From NCBI RefSeq assembly GCF_002278925.1, contig NZ_NCJH01000002.1:1-64000 (forward strand): DNA of 64,000 bases, in the 5' to 3' direction. Made by a program: the position numbers and the translations under genes. Source of the DNA: Polaromonas sp. 39-63-25. Its GTDB lineage: Bacteria; Pseudomonadota; Gammaproteobacteria; Burkholderiales; Burkholderiaceae_C. This document shows positions 34,883 through 43,951 of the stretch, piece by piece (the stretch's first letter is position 1; each line of letters opens with the position of its first letter). The notes beneath the pieces are model-generated. The model ran no database searches. It saw nothing but the letters and a program-made list of their open reading frames with translations, and was not told the origin of the DNA.

Positions 34883-37318
34883 TCAGACCACTGGGGTCAG
34901 CTTGGCGACGCTCAGCGCCAGCCACTTCACGCCATGCCGCGTGAAGTTGATCTGCGCCCGCGCGTCGTCGCCGCTGCCTTCGAGCATCATGACCTTGCCT
35001 TCACCGAACTTGTTGTGAAACACGTTCATGCCGTTTTTCAGCCCGTGCGCCGGCGCATCGCGCTGCACCGGCACCGCCGGGTTGGGAAACCGGTCGCCGC
35101 CCAGGTTTTTTGAAGCAAAAGCGGCCTTGGCCCAATCGCCACGGGCGCCACCAGCTCCTGAATTCGTAGCACCCCAGGCGCCGCTGCCGCCGCCGTAGGC
35201 TGACGAAAAGCCCTGGTTTTTCGGTGTGATCCATTTGAGCGCCGCCTCCGGCAACTCGTCGAAGAAGCGGCTTTTCAGGTTGTAACGCGTCTGGCCGTGC
35301 AGCATGCGCGTCTGCGAGTGGCTCAGGTACAGGCGCTGGCGCGCGCGTGTGATGGCCACGTACATCAGGCGGCGCTCTTCCTCGATGCCGCCGGCGTCGC
35401 TCAGGGAATTTTCATGCGGGAAGATGCCGTCTTCCAGGCCGGAGATGAACACGCAGTCGAACTCCAGTCCTTTGGAGGAATGCACGGTCATCAGCTGCAC
35501 CGCGTCCTGCCCGGCCTGCGCCTGGTTGTCGCCGGACTCGAGCGCAGCGTGTGTCAGGAAGGCGGCCAGTGGCGACAGCGTCTCGCCGGTTTCCTGGTTC
35601 GGTGCGAGCAGCTCCGGCAGCGGCTCGTCGCCCAGCGGCGCCGAGGGATCGAGACCCTGGCTGGCGGGCGACTGCGACAAGGGCGCACCGAGTTCATCGA
35701 CCGGCAGCGCCACGGCATCGCGCCCAAACCCTTCCATGCTGACAAAGGACTCGGCGGCGTTAACCAGCTCGCCCAGATTCTCGAGACGGTCCTGTCCTTC
35801 CTTCTCGAGCTTGTAATGCTCTTCGAGCCCGCTGTGCTGCAGCACCAGCTCGATGATTTCGCGCAGGCTCAGGCCCGGTGTCTGCTCACGCAGCACATCG
35901 AGCTTGGCGACAAAGGCGCCGAGGTTGGCGCCGGCCTTGCCGGGCACGGCACTGACCGCGTCATGCAGCGAGCAGCCGGAGCTGCGTGCGATGTCCTGCA
36001 ACTGCTCGATGCTGCGCGCACCAATGCCGCGCGGCGGGAAGTTGACCACACGCATGAAGCTGGTGTCGTCGTTGGCGTTCTCGATAAGGCGCAAATAGGC
36101 CAGCGCGTGTTTGATCTCGGCGCGCTCGAAAAAGCGCAGACCACCATAGACGCGGTAAGGAATGCCGTTGTTGAACAGCGCGGTTTCCATGACCCGGCTT
36201 TGTGCATTGCTGCGGTAAAGCAGCGCAATTTCCTTGCGCGCCATGCCGCCGCGCACCAGCTCACGCACCTCGTCGACAAACCACTGCGCTTCGGCAAAGT
36301 CGGACGTAGCCTCGAAGACGCGCACCGGCTCGCCGGGGCCAGCCTCGGTGCGCAGGTTTTTCCCCAGGCGTTTGCTGTTGTGGCTGATCAGCTCGTTGGC
36401 CGAGTCGAGGATGTTGCCGAAGCTGCGGTAATTGCGCTCGAGCTTGATCTGGTGCAACACATGGAACTCGCGCACGAAGTCGGCCATGTTGCCGACACGC
36501 GCACCACGAAACGCGTAAATGCTCTGGTCGTCGTCGCCGACCGCGATCACCGAGCCGCCCGGCATGGCACCGGGGGCGGCATCGTCGCCCTGGCCAGCCA
36601 GCATCTTGATCCAGGCGTACTGCAGCTTGTTGGTGTCCTGGAACTCGTCGATCAGGATGTGGCGGAAACGCCGCTGGTAATGCTCACGCACCGGCGCGTT
36701 GTCACGCAGCAGCTCGTAGCTGCGCAGCATCAGTTCGCCGAAATCGACCACCCCTTCGCGCTGACACTGCTCTTCGTAGAGCGCATAGATCTCGGCCTTC
36801 TTGCGCGTCTCTTCGTCGCGCACCACGACATCCTTGGCGCGCTGGCCATCTTCCTTGCAGCCGGCGATGAACCACATCAGCTGCTTGGGCGGGAAACGTT
36901 CGTCGTCAATGTTGAACTGCTTGCACAGGCGCTTGATCGCCGAGAGCTGGTCCTGCGTGTCCAGGATCTGGAAGGTCGAGGGCAGGTTGGCCAGCTTGTA
37001 GTGCGCGCGCAGGAAACGGTTGCACAGGCCGTGGAAGGTGCCAATCCACATGCCGCGCACATTGACCGGCAGCATGGCCGACAGGCGTGTCAGCATCTCC
37101 TTGGCCGCCTTGTTGGTAAAGGTCACGGCCAGAATGCCGCCGGGCGACACCTGCCCGGTCTGCAGCAGCCAGGCGATGCGGGTGGTCAACACACGGGTCT
37201 TGCCGGAACCGGCGCCAGCCAGGATCAGCGCGTGCGTGTTGGGCAGGGTGACGGCCGCGAGTTGCTCCGGATTAAGATTCTGTAAGAGTGGGGAGCTTGG
37301 GACGACTTCTGAGAACAT
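34883..37318 (-). CDS. uvrD: DNA helicase UvrD (superfamily 1A)
   Basis: UvrD unwinds DNA 3'-5' in nucleotide-excision and mismatch repair. The 811-residue protein has the Q-motif and Walker A (NLNPEQLAAVTLPNTHALILAGAGSGKTRVLTTRIAWLL), motif Ia (AVTFTNKAAKEM), Walker B (ILIDEFQDTNKLQY), motif III (GDDDQSIYAFRGA) and motif VI (EERRLMYVAITRARQRLYLSHS). The Tudor-like C-terminus ends FTRHGVKWLALSVAKLTPVV. Length and order of motifs are typical. Confidence 0.97.
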   Translation of the reverse strand: MFSEVVPSSPLLQNLNPEQLAAVTLPNTHALILAGAGSGKTRVLTTRIAWLLQTGQVSPGGILAVTFTNKAAKEMLTRLSAMLPVNVRGMWIGTFHGLCNRFLRAHYKLANLPSTFQILDTQDQLSAIKRLCKQFNIDDERFPPKQLMWFIAGCKEDGQRAKDVVVRDEETRKKAEIYALYEEQCQREGVVDFGELMLRSYELLRDNAPVREHYQRRFRHILIDEFQDTNKLQYAWIKMLAGQGDDAAPGAMPGGSVIAVGDDDQSIYAFRGARVGNMADFVREFHVLHQIKLERNYRSFGNILDSANELISHNSKRLGKNLRTEAGPGEPVRVFEATSDFAEAQWFVDEVRELVRGGMARKEIALLYRSNAQSRVMETALFNNGIPYRVYGGLRFFERAEIKHALAYLRLIENANDDTSFMRVVNFPPRGIGARSIEQLQDIARSSGCSLHDAVSAVPGKAGANLGAFVAKLDVLREQTPGLSLREIIELVLQHSGLEEHYKLEKEGQDRLENLGELVNAAESFVSMEGFGRDAVALPVDELGAPLSQSPASQGLDPSAPLGDEPLPELLAPNQETGETLSPLAAFLTHAALESGDNQAQAGQDAVQLMTVHSSKGLEFDCVFISGLEDGIFPHENSLSDAGGIEEERRLMYVAITRARQRLYLSHSQTRMLHGQTRYNLKSRFFDELPEAALKWITPKNQGFSSAYGGGSGAWGATNSGAGGARGDWAKAAFASKNLGGDRFPNPAVPVQRDAPAHGLKNGMNVFHNKFGEGKVMMLEGSGDDARAQINFTRHGVKWLALSVAKLTPVV

Positions 37319-37341
37319 CTCCCCATTGTAGAAAGCCTCCG

Positions 37342-38058
37342 ATGCCCCATCCCCTTGCCGCCCGAGTAACCGTGTTATCGGCCCTTCTGCTGGCCGCCGG
37401 CCTGGCCCAGCCGGCCCTGGCCCAGTCTTCCTGCGCCAGCGATGGCCAGCCGCGCCCGGTGGCCCTGGTGGAGCGTTTCATCAATGCCGACTGCGCCACC
37501 TGCTGGACCGACCCGGCCACCCCGCCCGCCGCCCGCGGCGCCGTGGCGCTGGACTGGGTCTTGCCCGGCGGCCAGGGCGAGGACGCCCCGCTGTCTGCGG
37601 TGGCCACGCGTGATGGACTCAAGCGCCTGGGGGCGCTGGGCACGGCGCTGCCGGCGGCCAGCCAGACCCTCCGCACGCCGGTGCAGGGCCGCGCGGGCGC
37701 GCTGCGTGTGGCGCACGGCCTGCCGGTTTCCGGCTACATCGGCGCGTCCATCGCGTTCAAGGGGGCGGCAGCACGGGCCACCGGCCAGCCCTGGACGGGC
37801 TGGCTGGCCCTGGTGGAAACGCTCCCGGCCGGTACCGAAGGCTCACCCGTACCTCGCCATCTTGTACGAAACCTGCTTCAAGTCCAATGGGATGGGCGCA
37901 ACCAGCTATCAAAACAGGAGCAACTGCGATTCATCGAGTCGCGCTCCATGGATGTGCCGGCGGGCACGAACACCGACCGGCTGCGGGTCATCGGCTGGGT
38001 GCAGGACGCCAGTGGGCGCATCGTCGCGGCGGCACAATCGCGCTGCGCCGGAAAATAG
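37342..38058 (+). CDS. Exported hypothetical protein with a CATC motif
   Basis: The 238-residue protein has a signal peptide (MPHPLAARVTVLSALLLAAGLAQPALAQ) and a segment VALVERFINADCATCWTDPATP that resembles the CxxC start of thioredoxin-like DUF1223 proteins. I cannot place it firmly. A GCTAT-type repeat (ccagctatcaaaacaggagc, 37903-37922) is read in frame as NQLSKQEQ, so part of the C-terminal region may derive from a repeat insertion. It is divergent from uvrD with only 23 bases between the starts. Confidence 0.75.
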   Translation: MPHPLAARVTVLSALLLAAGLAQPALAQSSCASDGQPRPVALVERFINADCATCWTDPATPPAARGAVALDWVLPGGQGEDAPLSAVATRDGLKRLGALGTALPAASQTLRTPVQGRAGALRVAHGLPVSGYIGASIAFKGAAARATGQPWTGWLALVETLPAGTEGSPVPRHLVRNLLQVQWDGRNQLSKQEQLRFIESRSMDVPAGTNTDRLRVIGWVQDASGRIVAAAQSRCAGK

Positions 38059-38133
38059 CGCCCTCCCTCTCTCCATCTGCCTGGCCGTATAACGGCTATA
38101 CGCCGCCGCAACTCCGCGCCCCCCGCACAAGCG

Positions 38134-38241
38134 CCTAGAATCAATCACCGGGCCCAAGCAATTGCGCCCGGTTTTAGCTTCGGCATGACAAGCCCTGCGG
38201 GCACGTCAGCCTCCGCTGAAACTCTCTTGCGAGAGTTTTTT
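38134..38241 (+). ncRNA. Structured leader of guaC, candidate riboswitch or attenuator
   Basis: A tagaat (-10-like) box at 38136-38141 is followed by three structures. Hairpin 1 pairs ccgggc (38148-38153) with gcccgg (38166-38171). In element 2, the outer pairing ttcggc/gctgaa (38179-38184 with 38215-38220) encloses tgac/gtca and the inner stem gccc/gggc. Element 3 is an intrinsic terminator, aaactctc ttgc gagagttt plus T-run, at 38219-38241. The outer stem of element 2 shares two bases with the terminator, so the two could compete. Purine control of guaC is inferred; I do not recognise the class. Confidence 0.55.
38219..38241 (+). terminator. Intrinsic terminator inside the guaC leader
   Basis: An 8-bp perfect stem with loop ttgc is followed by six T. 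It lies 77 bases before the guaC start, so read-through must be allowed for guaC to be expressed from an upstream start. It could also end the gene at 37342-38058. Confidence 0.85.
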
Positions 38242-38317
38242 GTTGCCGTCCAGGCAGCGAAAGCCGGTCCAGTCCAAGTGCCTTCTGTTCCCAACAGTTT
38301 TTAAAGGCTTGGAATCC

Positions 38318-39295
38318 ATGGAAATCTTCGACTACGACAACATCCTGCTGCTGCCGCGCAAATGCCGCGTGGAAAGCCGCTCCGAATGCGACGCCGGCGT
38401 TACGCTGGGCAACCGGCGCTTTCGCATCCCGGTGGTGCCGGCCAACATGAAGACGGTGATCGACGAATCGATCAGTGTGTGGATGGCGCAAAACGGCTAT
38501 TTCTACGTGATGCACCGCTTCGACCTGGACAACCTGGCTTTTGTCAGAAGCATGGCGGCCCGGGGGCTTTACGCATCGATCTCGCTGGGTGTCAAACAGG
38601 CCGACTACGACACGGTGGACCAGCTGGTGGCCGAAGGCCTGGCGCCCGACTACATCACCATCGACATCGCCCATGGCCACGCCGACACGGTGCAGCGCAT
38701 GGTGGCTTGTCTGAAAGAAAAACTGCCCACATCGTTTGTGATTGCCGGCAATGTGGCCACGCCCGAGGCGGTGATTGACCTGGAGAACTGGGGCGCGGAC
38801 GCCACCAAGGTCGGCATCGGCCCCGGCAAGGTCTGCATCACCAAGATGAAAACCGGCTTTGGCACCGGCGGCTGGCAGCTGTCGGCGCTCAAGTGGTGCG
38901 CGCGTGTGGCGACCAAACCCATCATTGCCGACGGCGGCATCCGCGAACACGGCGACATCGCCAAGTCCATCCGTTTCGGCGCGACCATGGTCATGATCGG
39001 CTCCATGCTGGCCGGCCTGGAGGAAAGCCCGGGCAAAACCGTGGAGGTCGATGGCCGGCTTTTCAAGGAGTATTACGGCAGCGCCTCGGACTTCAACAAG
39101 GGCGAGTACAAACACGTCGAAGGCAAACGCATCCTCGAGCCGGTCAAGGGCAGCCTCAAGGACACGCTGCGCGAGATGGAGGAAGACGTGCAGAGCGCCA
39201 TCAGTTATTCAGGCGGCACCCGGTTGATGGACATCCGCAAGGTCAACTACGTCATCCTGGGCGGCGACAACGCCGGCGAGCACCTGCTGATGTAA
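38318..39295 (+). CDS. guaC: GMP reductase
   Basis: The enzyme turns GMP into IMP and ammonia with NADPH, linking guanine and adenine nucleotide pools. The 325-residue protein has the IMPDH/GMPR barrel motifs: [64 protein letters not shown] (catalytic Cys) and [34 protein letters not shown]. The absence of CBS domains supports GMP reductase over IMP dehydrogenase. ATG 38318 starts at the conserved N-terminus. The preceding leader suggests control by transcript attenuation. Confidence 0.93.
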   Translation: MEIFDYDNILLLPRKCRVESRSECDAGVTLGNRRFRIPVVPANMKTVIDESISVWMAQNGYFYVMHRFDLDNLAFVRSMAARGLYASISLGVKQADYDTVDQLVAEGLAPDYITIDIAHGHADTVQRMVACLKEKLPTSFVIAGNVATPEAVIDLENWGADATKVGIGPGKVCITKMKTGFGTGGWQLSALKWCARVATKPIIADGGIREHGDIAKSIRFGATMVMIGSMLAGLEESPGKTVEVDGRLFKEYYGSASDFNKGEYKHVEGKRILEPVKGSLKDTLREMEEDVQSAISYSGGTRLMDIRKVNYVILGGDNAGEHLLM

Positions 39296-39356
39296 GACTT
39301 TGTGCGGCAAGGTTGCGGGCAGTACAGTGGTCACTCCCCATTGAAAACCAGCATCC

Positions 39357-39746
39357 GTGCCCACTGCCGCCATTGAAATCCGTCGCAACTATTCCCCGGA
39401 CGAAGAAACCGCGCTGATTGCCGCCGTGCAAACCGCGGTGATCGAGGCCTTGAAGGTCCCGCCCTGGACGATTTCGGTCCGGCTATTTGTCCACGAAGCG
39501 CGGCGCTTTGCCGGCCCGGCAGACAAGGGCGAGCGCTACACCCTGGTTACCCTGGACTGTTTCACCGGGCGTTCGCTGGCAACCAAACGCGTGTTGTACC
39601 AGGCCATCACACACAGGCTGGGCCTGTGCGGTATTCCAGCCGACCATCTCAAGGTTTTGCTGCGCGAGGCGCCGCGTGAGAACTGGGCCATTCGCGGCGG
39701 CCAACCGGCATCTGATGTGGCGCTCGGTTACGACGTGGCGATCTAG
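39357..39746 (+). CDS. Tautomerase-superfamily protein
   Basis: The 129-residue protein starts with GTG at 39357, giving MPTAAIEIRRNYSPDEETALIAAVQTAVIEALKVPPWTISVRL, with the Pro2 that acts as base in tautomerases. The single chain is long enough for two half-repeats of the 4-oxalocrotonate tautomerase fold, as in the tautomerase_2 group. The substrate is unknown; such enzymes act on 2-oxoacid enols. It ends 15 bases before the converging esterase gene. Confidence 0.8.
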   Translation: MPTAAIEIRRNYSPDEETALIAAVQTAVIEALKVPPWTISVRLFVHEARRFAGPADKGERYTLVTLDCFTGRSLATKRVLYQAITHRLGLCGIPADHLKVLLREAPRENWAIRGGQPASDVALGYDVAI

Positions 39747-39761
39747 CCGCGCCGGTTGGTA

Positions 39762-40628
39762 TCAGGCTGTCGCGGCAACCAGTTGCAGCGCCAGCTGGTG
39801 CAACCGGTGGCCGGGCTGCACCAGCGCCTCGACGATGCTGAAATGGTTGAGCCCCAGCAGGGCTTCGCGCACCGGCACCACGCGCGGCCCCCAGGCCTTC
39901 TCGATCAGCGCGTTGTGGCGCAGGAATTCTTCGCTTTCATCGGCACCGGCCACGGTATAGAGCACGCCCTGTTTGGGCGGCGGCAGCCAGGCCGGGCTGG
40001 CCTGCGCGACCTGCGCGGGTGTCAGCTGAAGCGCGTCTTTGAGGAAAGGCGTGTGCATGACGGAGTCGAGCTCGTACAGGCCCGAAATCGACAGCGCGTT
40101 TTTCACCAGATCGGCCGGCAGGTCCTTCGCATGCACCGGCCACAGGCAGGCCAGCAGCATGGCCGCGAGGTGGCCGCCCGCCGAATGCCCGATCACCGTG
40201 ATGCGTTTCGGATCGCCGCCGAAACGCGCCACGTTGCGGTACGTCCAGGCCAGCGCCCTGACCATTTGCAGCGTGATCTCGGGAATCGTCACCGCCGGGC
40301 ACAGGTCGTAATTGGGAACCACCACACAGGCGCCCGCCGCCGTGAAAGCCGGCGCCACAAACGAATGCTCGGACTTGTCGAGTGAGCGCCAGTAGCCGCC
40401 GTGCACAAACACCAGCACCGGCGCGCCGCCCGGCGTGGCCCGGGCTGCAGGAAACACATCGAGTTTCTCGCCGGGGCTCGCGCCGTAAGCCAGGTCCAGC
40501 GTACAGGGCTGACTGCTGCGCGCCTGCGCGGACGTCTGGGCCCAGCGGGCGAAATGCGCCGCGTGTTCGGGGACCAGGGCGCGGTTGTTGTACATGCGGT
40601 CCAGCCAGGCGGGATCGGGTCGGGTCAT
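39762..40628 (-). CDS. Alpha/beta hydrolase, arylformamidase-like esterase
   Basis: The 288-residue protein has the oxyanion motif VFVHGGYWRS, the nucleophile elbow VIGHSAGGHLAAM (Ser), an Asp in AGADESEEFL and His in LGLNHFSIVEAL. The start MTRPDPAWLDRMYNNRALVPEHAAHFARWA is like that of kynurenine formamidases of the HGGYWR type. No tryptophan-pathway gene is beside it, so the role is open. Confidence 0.85.
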   Translation of the reverse strand: MTRPDPAWLDRMYNNRALVPEHAAHFARWAQTSAQARSSQPCTLDLAYGASPGEKLDVFPAARATPGGAPVLVFVHGGYWRSLDKSEHSFVAPAFTAAGACVVVPNYDLCPAVTIPEITLQMVRALAWTYRNVARFGGDPKRITVIGHSAGGHLAAMLLACLWPVHAKDLPADLVKNALSISGLYELDSVMHTPFLKDALQLTPAQVAQASPAWLPPPKQGVLYTVAGADESEEFLRHNALIEKAWGPRVVPVREALLGLNHFSIVEALVQPGHRLHQLALQLVAATA

Positions 40629-40743
40629 GAGGGCTCCTGAAGAATCGGCATAAAGAACTTGTTCCGCCCGTCATCTTGGCACAGTCGGACGCGCCCATCA
40701 GGCCCTCGGGTAAACCCGCTTCAGCTTGACCGTCAATCATCGT

Positions 40744-40759
40744 ATTCTGTATACAGAAT
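40744..40759. promoter_or_regulatory. Palindromic operator before the GntR gene
   Basis: The sequence attctgtatacagaat is a perfect 16-bp palindrome lying 8 bases upstream of the GntR ATG. FadR-subfamily GntR proteins bind such sites, so self-regulation is likely. Confidence 0.7.
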
Positions 40760-40766
40760 TAAAACC

Positions 40767-41459
40767 ATGACACCCCAGCTCATCAAAATCGAATCCAGCC
40801 CCGACCTGGTGGACCAGGTCTACCGAAGCCTGCTCGACGCGATCAGTGAGGGCTCGCTGGCGCCGGGCGCCCGCATCACGCAGGAGGACATTGCCGAGCA
40901 GCTGGCCGTGTCGCGCCAGCCGGTGCTGCAGGCCTTGCGGCTACTGAAAAAAGATGGCTTTGTGCTCGACGCCCCCGGCCGCGGCGTGCTGGTCGCACCG
41001 CTGGATGTGGGCTGGCTGATGCAGGTGTACCAGGTGCGCAGCGCGCTCGATGCACTGGCCGCCCGGCTGGCCGCGCGGTCCCGCTTCCAGATCGCGCCGG
41101 CGCTGATCAGCCAGGGGCGCGCCGCCGCACGCAGCCACGATGTCAAGGCCATGATGGCCGCCGACGCGGAATTTCACGGCGCCATTTATGCATCCTCCGG
41201 CAACCCCCTGATCGCCCAGAGCGCGCAACTGCACTGGCACCACATCCGCCGTGCCATGGGCGCGGTGCTGCAGGTGTCCACCATGCGCGAATCGATCTGG
41301 GACGAACACGAGGCCATCGCCCAAGCCATAGGCGCTGGCGATGAGGCCACCGCCGAAAATCTGATCCGCCAGCACGGTGAAGACGCCAGCCACAACCTCT
41401 CGAGCCTGCTGTCCAGCGCCCTGCACCCGACGCCCCCGTCCACCGCCCTGCCCGCCTGA
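40767..41459 (+). CDS. GntR-family regulator, FadR subfamily
   Basis: The 230-residue protein has the GntR winged helix (QVYRSLLDAISEGSLAPGARITQEDIAEQLAVSRQPVLQALRLLKKDGFV) and an FCD effector domain with the likely metal-binding His in EFHGAIYASSGN, WHHIRRAMG and EHEAIAQAI. It lies 35 bases before the PhyH gene on the same strand. The palindrome before its start suggests that it controls the operon to about 44.8 kb. Confidence 0.93.
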   Translation: MTPQLIKIESSPDLVDQVYRSLLDAISEGSLAPGARITQEDIAEQLAVSRQPVLQALRLLKKDGFVLDAPGRGVLVAPLDVGWLMQVYQVRSALDALAARLAARSRFQIAPALISQGRAAARSHDVKAMMAADAEFHGAIYASSGNPLIAQSAQLHWHHIRRAMGAVLQVSTMRESIWDEHEAIAQAIGAGDEATAENLIRQHGEDASHNLSSLLSSALHPTPPSTALPA

Positions 41460-41494
41460 GAACACCGCCTGACCACCACCCCAAGGAGACACCC

Positions 41495-42376
41495 GTGAAC
41501 CTGACTGCTGAACAACTCGCCCAATTCGACCGCGACGGTTACCTGTTTTTCCCCGGCCTGTTCACGCCGGAAGAAACACAGACCCTCAACGACGCCGTGC
41601 CCGAGCTCTACAGCCGGCGCGAGGACTACAACGTGCGCGAAAAAGGCAAGGACGCGGTGCGTACCAACTTCGCGGCCCACATGTACAGCGAGCCTTTTGC
41701 CAAACTGGGCCGGCACCCGCGCATGATCGAGCCGGTCGAAGACCTGCTCGGTGAAAAGCTCTACATGCACCAGTTCAAGATCAACGGCAAGATGGCTTTT
41801 GAAGGCGACGTCTGGCAGTGGCACCAGGACTACGGCACCTGGCTCAACGACGACATGATGCCGACCGAACGCGCGATGAACGTGGCGATTTTTCTCGACG
41901 ATGTGACCGAACACAACGGCCCGCTGATGTTCATCCCCGGCAGCCACAAAAAAGGCGTGGTCGATGCCAAACACGACCTGACCACCACCAGCTACCCGCT
42001 GTGGACGGTGGACAACGACCTGATCCGCCAGCTGGTGCAGCGTGCCGGCGGCAAGCAAGGCGGCATTGTCAGCCCCAAGGGCCCGGCCGGCTCCATGATC
42101 CTGTTCCACTCCTGCCTGGTCCACGCTTCGGGCAGCAATCTGTCGCCCTTCAACCGGGTCAGTGTCTACCTGAGCCTGTGTGCGGTCAGCAACCACATCC
42201 GCCGCCACAAGCGCCCGGAATACATCGCGCACCGCGACTTCACACCCATCGAATGCCTGCCGGACGACTGCCTGCTGAAGGACTACCCGATGGACCTGCC
42301 GTGGAAAGACGGCGTGCCGGCCACCGCGCTGCAGACCTCGATGGAAGAAATCGTGCCGGAGCGCAAGGCGGCCTGA
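41495..42376 (+). CDS. Phytanoyl-CoA dioxygenase (PhyH) family oxygenase
   Basis: The 293-residue protein is an Fe(II)/2-oxoglutarate oxygenase. It starts LTAEQLAQFDRDGYLFFPGLFTPEE; the iron ligands are in WQWHQDYGTW (HxD) and FHSCLVHASGSNLS (distal His), and the 2-oxoglutarate Arg is probably in SPFNRVSVYLS. PhyH members hydroxylate diverse small molecules, including ectoine. The neighbours (SAF-domain dehydrogenase, beta-hydroxyacid dehydrogenase) suggest a catabolic route begun by hydroxylation. Confidence 0.9.
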   Translation: MNLTAEQLAQFDRDGYLFFPGLFTPEETQTLNDAVPELYSRREDYNVREKGKDAVRTNFAAHMYSEPFAKLGRHPRMIEPVEDLLGEKLYMHQFKINGKMAFEGDVWQWHQDYGTWLNDDMMPTERAMNVAIFLDDVTEHNGPLMFIPGSHKKGVVDAKHDLTTTSYPLWTVDNDLIRQLVQRAGGKQGGIVSPKGPAGSMILFHSCLVHASGSNLSPFNRVSVYLSLCAVSNHIRRHKRPEYIAHRDFTPIECLPDDCLLKDYPMDLPWKDGVPATALQTSMEEIVPERKAA

Positions 42377-42389
42377 AATCGACGACTTC

Positions 42390-42532
42390 GGGTGCTTCCG
42401 GAAATTCAGAATTTCGGGATGAAGTGCAAGGCGCCCGGAGAACAGCAACCGGAATGTACTTCCTGTACATGAGGATTGCGAGCACCGCACAACGACGCAA
42501 TTCGCCCGAAAAATGGATTTACGGAAGTACCC
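42390..42532. repeat. Palindromic repeat element within the PhyH operon
   Basis: The two ends form an imperfect terminal inverted repeat of about 28 bases: gggtgcttccggaaattc at the left pairs with the complement of ggatttacggaagtaccc at the right. The centre has tgtacttcctgtaca. It fills almost all of the gap between the PhyH and SAF-domain genes and ends one base before the latter's ATG, so its right end supplies ggaag as ribosome site. Confidence 0.65.
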
Positions 42533-42533
42533 A

Positions 42534-43892
42534 ATGAATCTCTATACAAAACTCCAGCAACGCGCGGCCGACAACAAACCCATCCGCATCGGCCTCATAG
42601 GCGCCGGCAAGTTCGGTTCCATGTACCTGGCGCAGATTCCGCGCACGCCCGGCGTGCACTTGGTCGCGATTGCCGACCTGTCGCCAGCCGCCGCCCGCAC
42701 CAACCTCGCCCGTGTAGGCTGGAATCCGGCCCTTACCCAGGCTGCTTCTGCGCAGGAAGCTATCAAAACAGGAGCGACCTGGATCACCGACGACTGGAAT
42801 GCAGTGGCCACCCATCCGCAGATCGACATCATCGTCGAGTGCACCGGCAACCCGGTCGCCGCGGTCGAACACTGCCTGCAGGCGTTTGCGCACGGCAAAC
42901 ATGTGGTCAACGTCACGGTGGAAGCCGACGCCTTTTGCGGCCCGCTGCTGGCGCGCAAGGCGGCGCAAGCCGGTGTCGTGTATTCGCTGGCATTCGGCGA
43001 CCAGCCGGCGCTGATCTGCGACCTGGTGGACTGGGCGCGCACCTGCGGTTTTCCGGTGGTGGCGGCAGGCCGCGGTCACAAGTGGCTGCCGCATTTTTCC
43101 GAATCGACACCCGAGACGGTCTGGGGCAACTACGGCCTCACGCCGGAGCAGGCCGAGCGCGGCGGACTCAACCCCAAGATGTTCAACAGCTTTCTCGACG
43201 GCTCCAAACCCTCGATCGAATCGACCGCTGTGGCCAACGCCACCGGCCTGACGGTGCCCAGCAATGGCCTGCTGTATCCGCCGGCCAGCGTCGAGGACAT
43301 TCCCTTCGTCACCCGACCGATCAGCGAAGGCGGCGTGCTTGAGCGCAAGGGCATGGTGGAAGTGATCTCCTCGCTGGAAGCCAACGGTCGCAAGATCCCC
43401 TACGACATCCGCATGGGCGTCTGGGTCACGGTCGAAGCCGAGACCGACTACATCAAGAATTGCTTTGAAGAGTACAACGCGCACACCGACCCGAGCGGAC
43501 GCTACTTCACGCTCTACAAGCGTTGGCACCTGATCGGGCTCGAAGTCGGCGTGTCGGTGGCCAGCGTCGCGCTGCGCGGCGAACCCACCGGCGTCGCGAC
43601 CTGCTGGAACGCCGACGTGGTGGCCACCGCCAAACGCGATCTGAAACCCGGCGACATGCTGGACGGCGAAGGCGGCTACACCGTCTGGGGCAAGCTGCTG
43701 CCGGCCGACACCTCGGTGAAGATGGGCGGCCTGCCGCTGGGCCTGGCGCACAACGTCAAGGTCGTGCGCGCCGTCAGGAAAGGCCAGAGCCTGAGCTGGG
43801 CCGATGTGGCCATGGACACCTCCACCCCGGCGTACAAGGTGCGCAACGAGATGGAAACCATGTTCTCGCCGGCCGTGAAGAAAGCTGCCTGA
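42534..43892 (+). CDS. NAD(P)-dependent dehydrogenase with SAF domain
   Basis: The 452-residue protein has a Rossmann NAD(P) motif (IRIGLIGAGKFGSMYLAQIP), a homoserine-dehydrogenase-like middle (DIIVECTGNPVAAVEHCLQAFAHGKHVVNVTVEADAF), and a C-terminal SAF domain (ATAKRDLKPGDMLDGEGGYTVWGKLLP). Such proteins are often mislabelled FlgA because of SAF. The reaction is unknown. An in-frame GCTAT-type repeat core (gaagctatcaaaacaggagc, 42755-42774) encodes EAIKTGA near residue 75. It lies between the PhyH gene and a beta-hydroxyacid dehydrogenase. Confidence 0.88.
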   Translation: MNLYTKLQQRAADNKPIRIGLIGAGKFGSMYLAQIPRTPGVHLVAIADLSPAAARTNLARVGWNPALTQAASAQEAIKTGATWITDDWNAVATHPQIDIIVECTGNPVAAVEHCLQAFAHGKHVVNVTVEADAFCGPLLARKAAQAGVVYSLAFGDQPALICDLVDWARTCGFPVVAAGRGHKWLPHFSESTPETVWGNYGLTPEQAERGGLNPKMFNSFLDGSKPSIESTAVANATGLTVPSNGLLYPPASVEDIPFVTRPISEGGVLERKGMVEVISSLEANGRKIPYDIRMGVWVTVEAETDYIKNCFEEYNAHTDPSGRYFTLYKRWHLIGLEVGVSVASVALRGEPTGVATCWNADVVATAKRDLKPGDMLDGEGGYTVWGKLLPADTSVKMGGLPLGLAHNVKVVRAVRKGQSLSWADVAMDTSTPAYKVRNEMETMFSPAVKKAA

Positions 43893-43951
43893 CAGCCTTT
43901 TTTCTGCCGTGTGCCGCATGATGGTGGCCACCCCACAGCCCGGAACATTTC

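Noticed and set aside
35297-37285. 662-codon open frame opposite uvrD
   Set aside because: All helicase motifs are on the minus strand; the plus frame is a GC-bias shadow.
38179-38220. Assignment of the guaC leader motif to the xanthine (NMT1) or guanidine riboswitch class
   Set aside because: I could not match it to a remembered consensus with confidence; it is left as an unclassified candidate.
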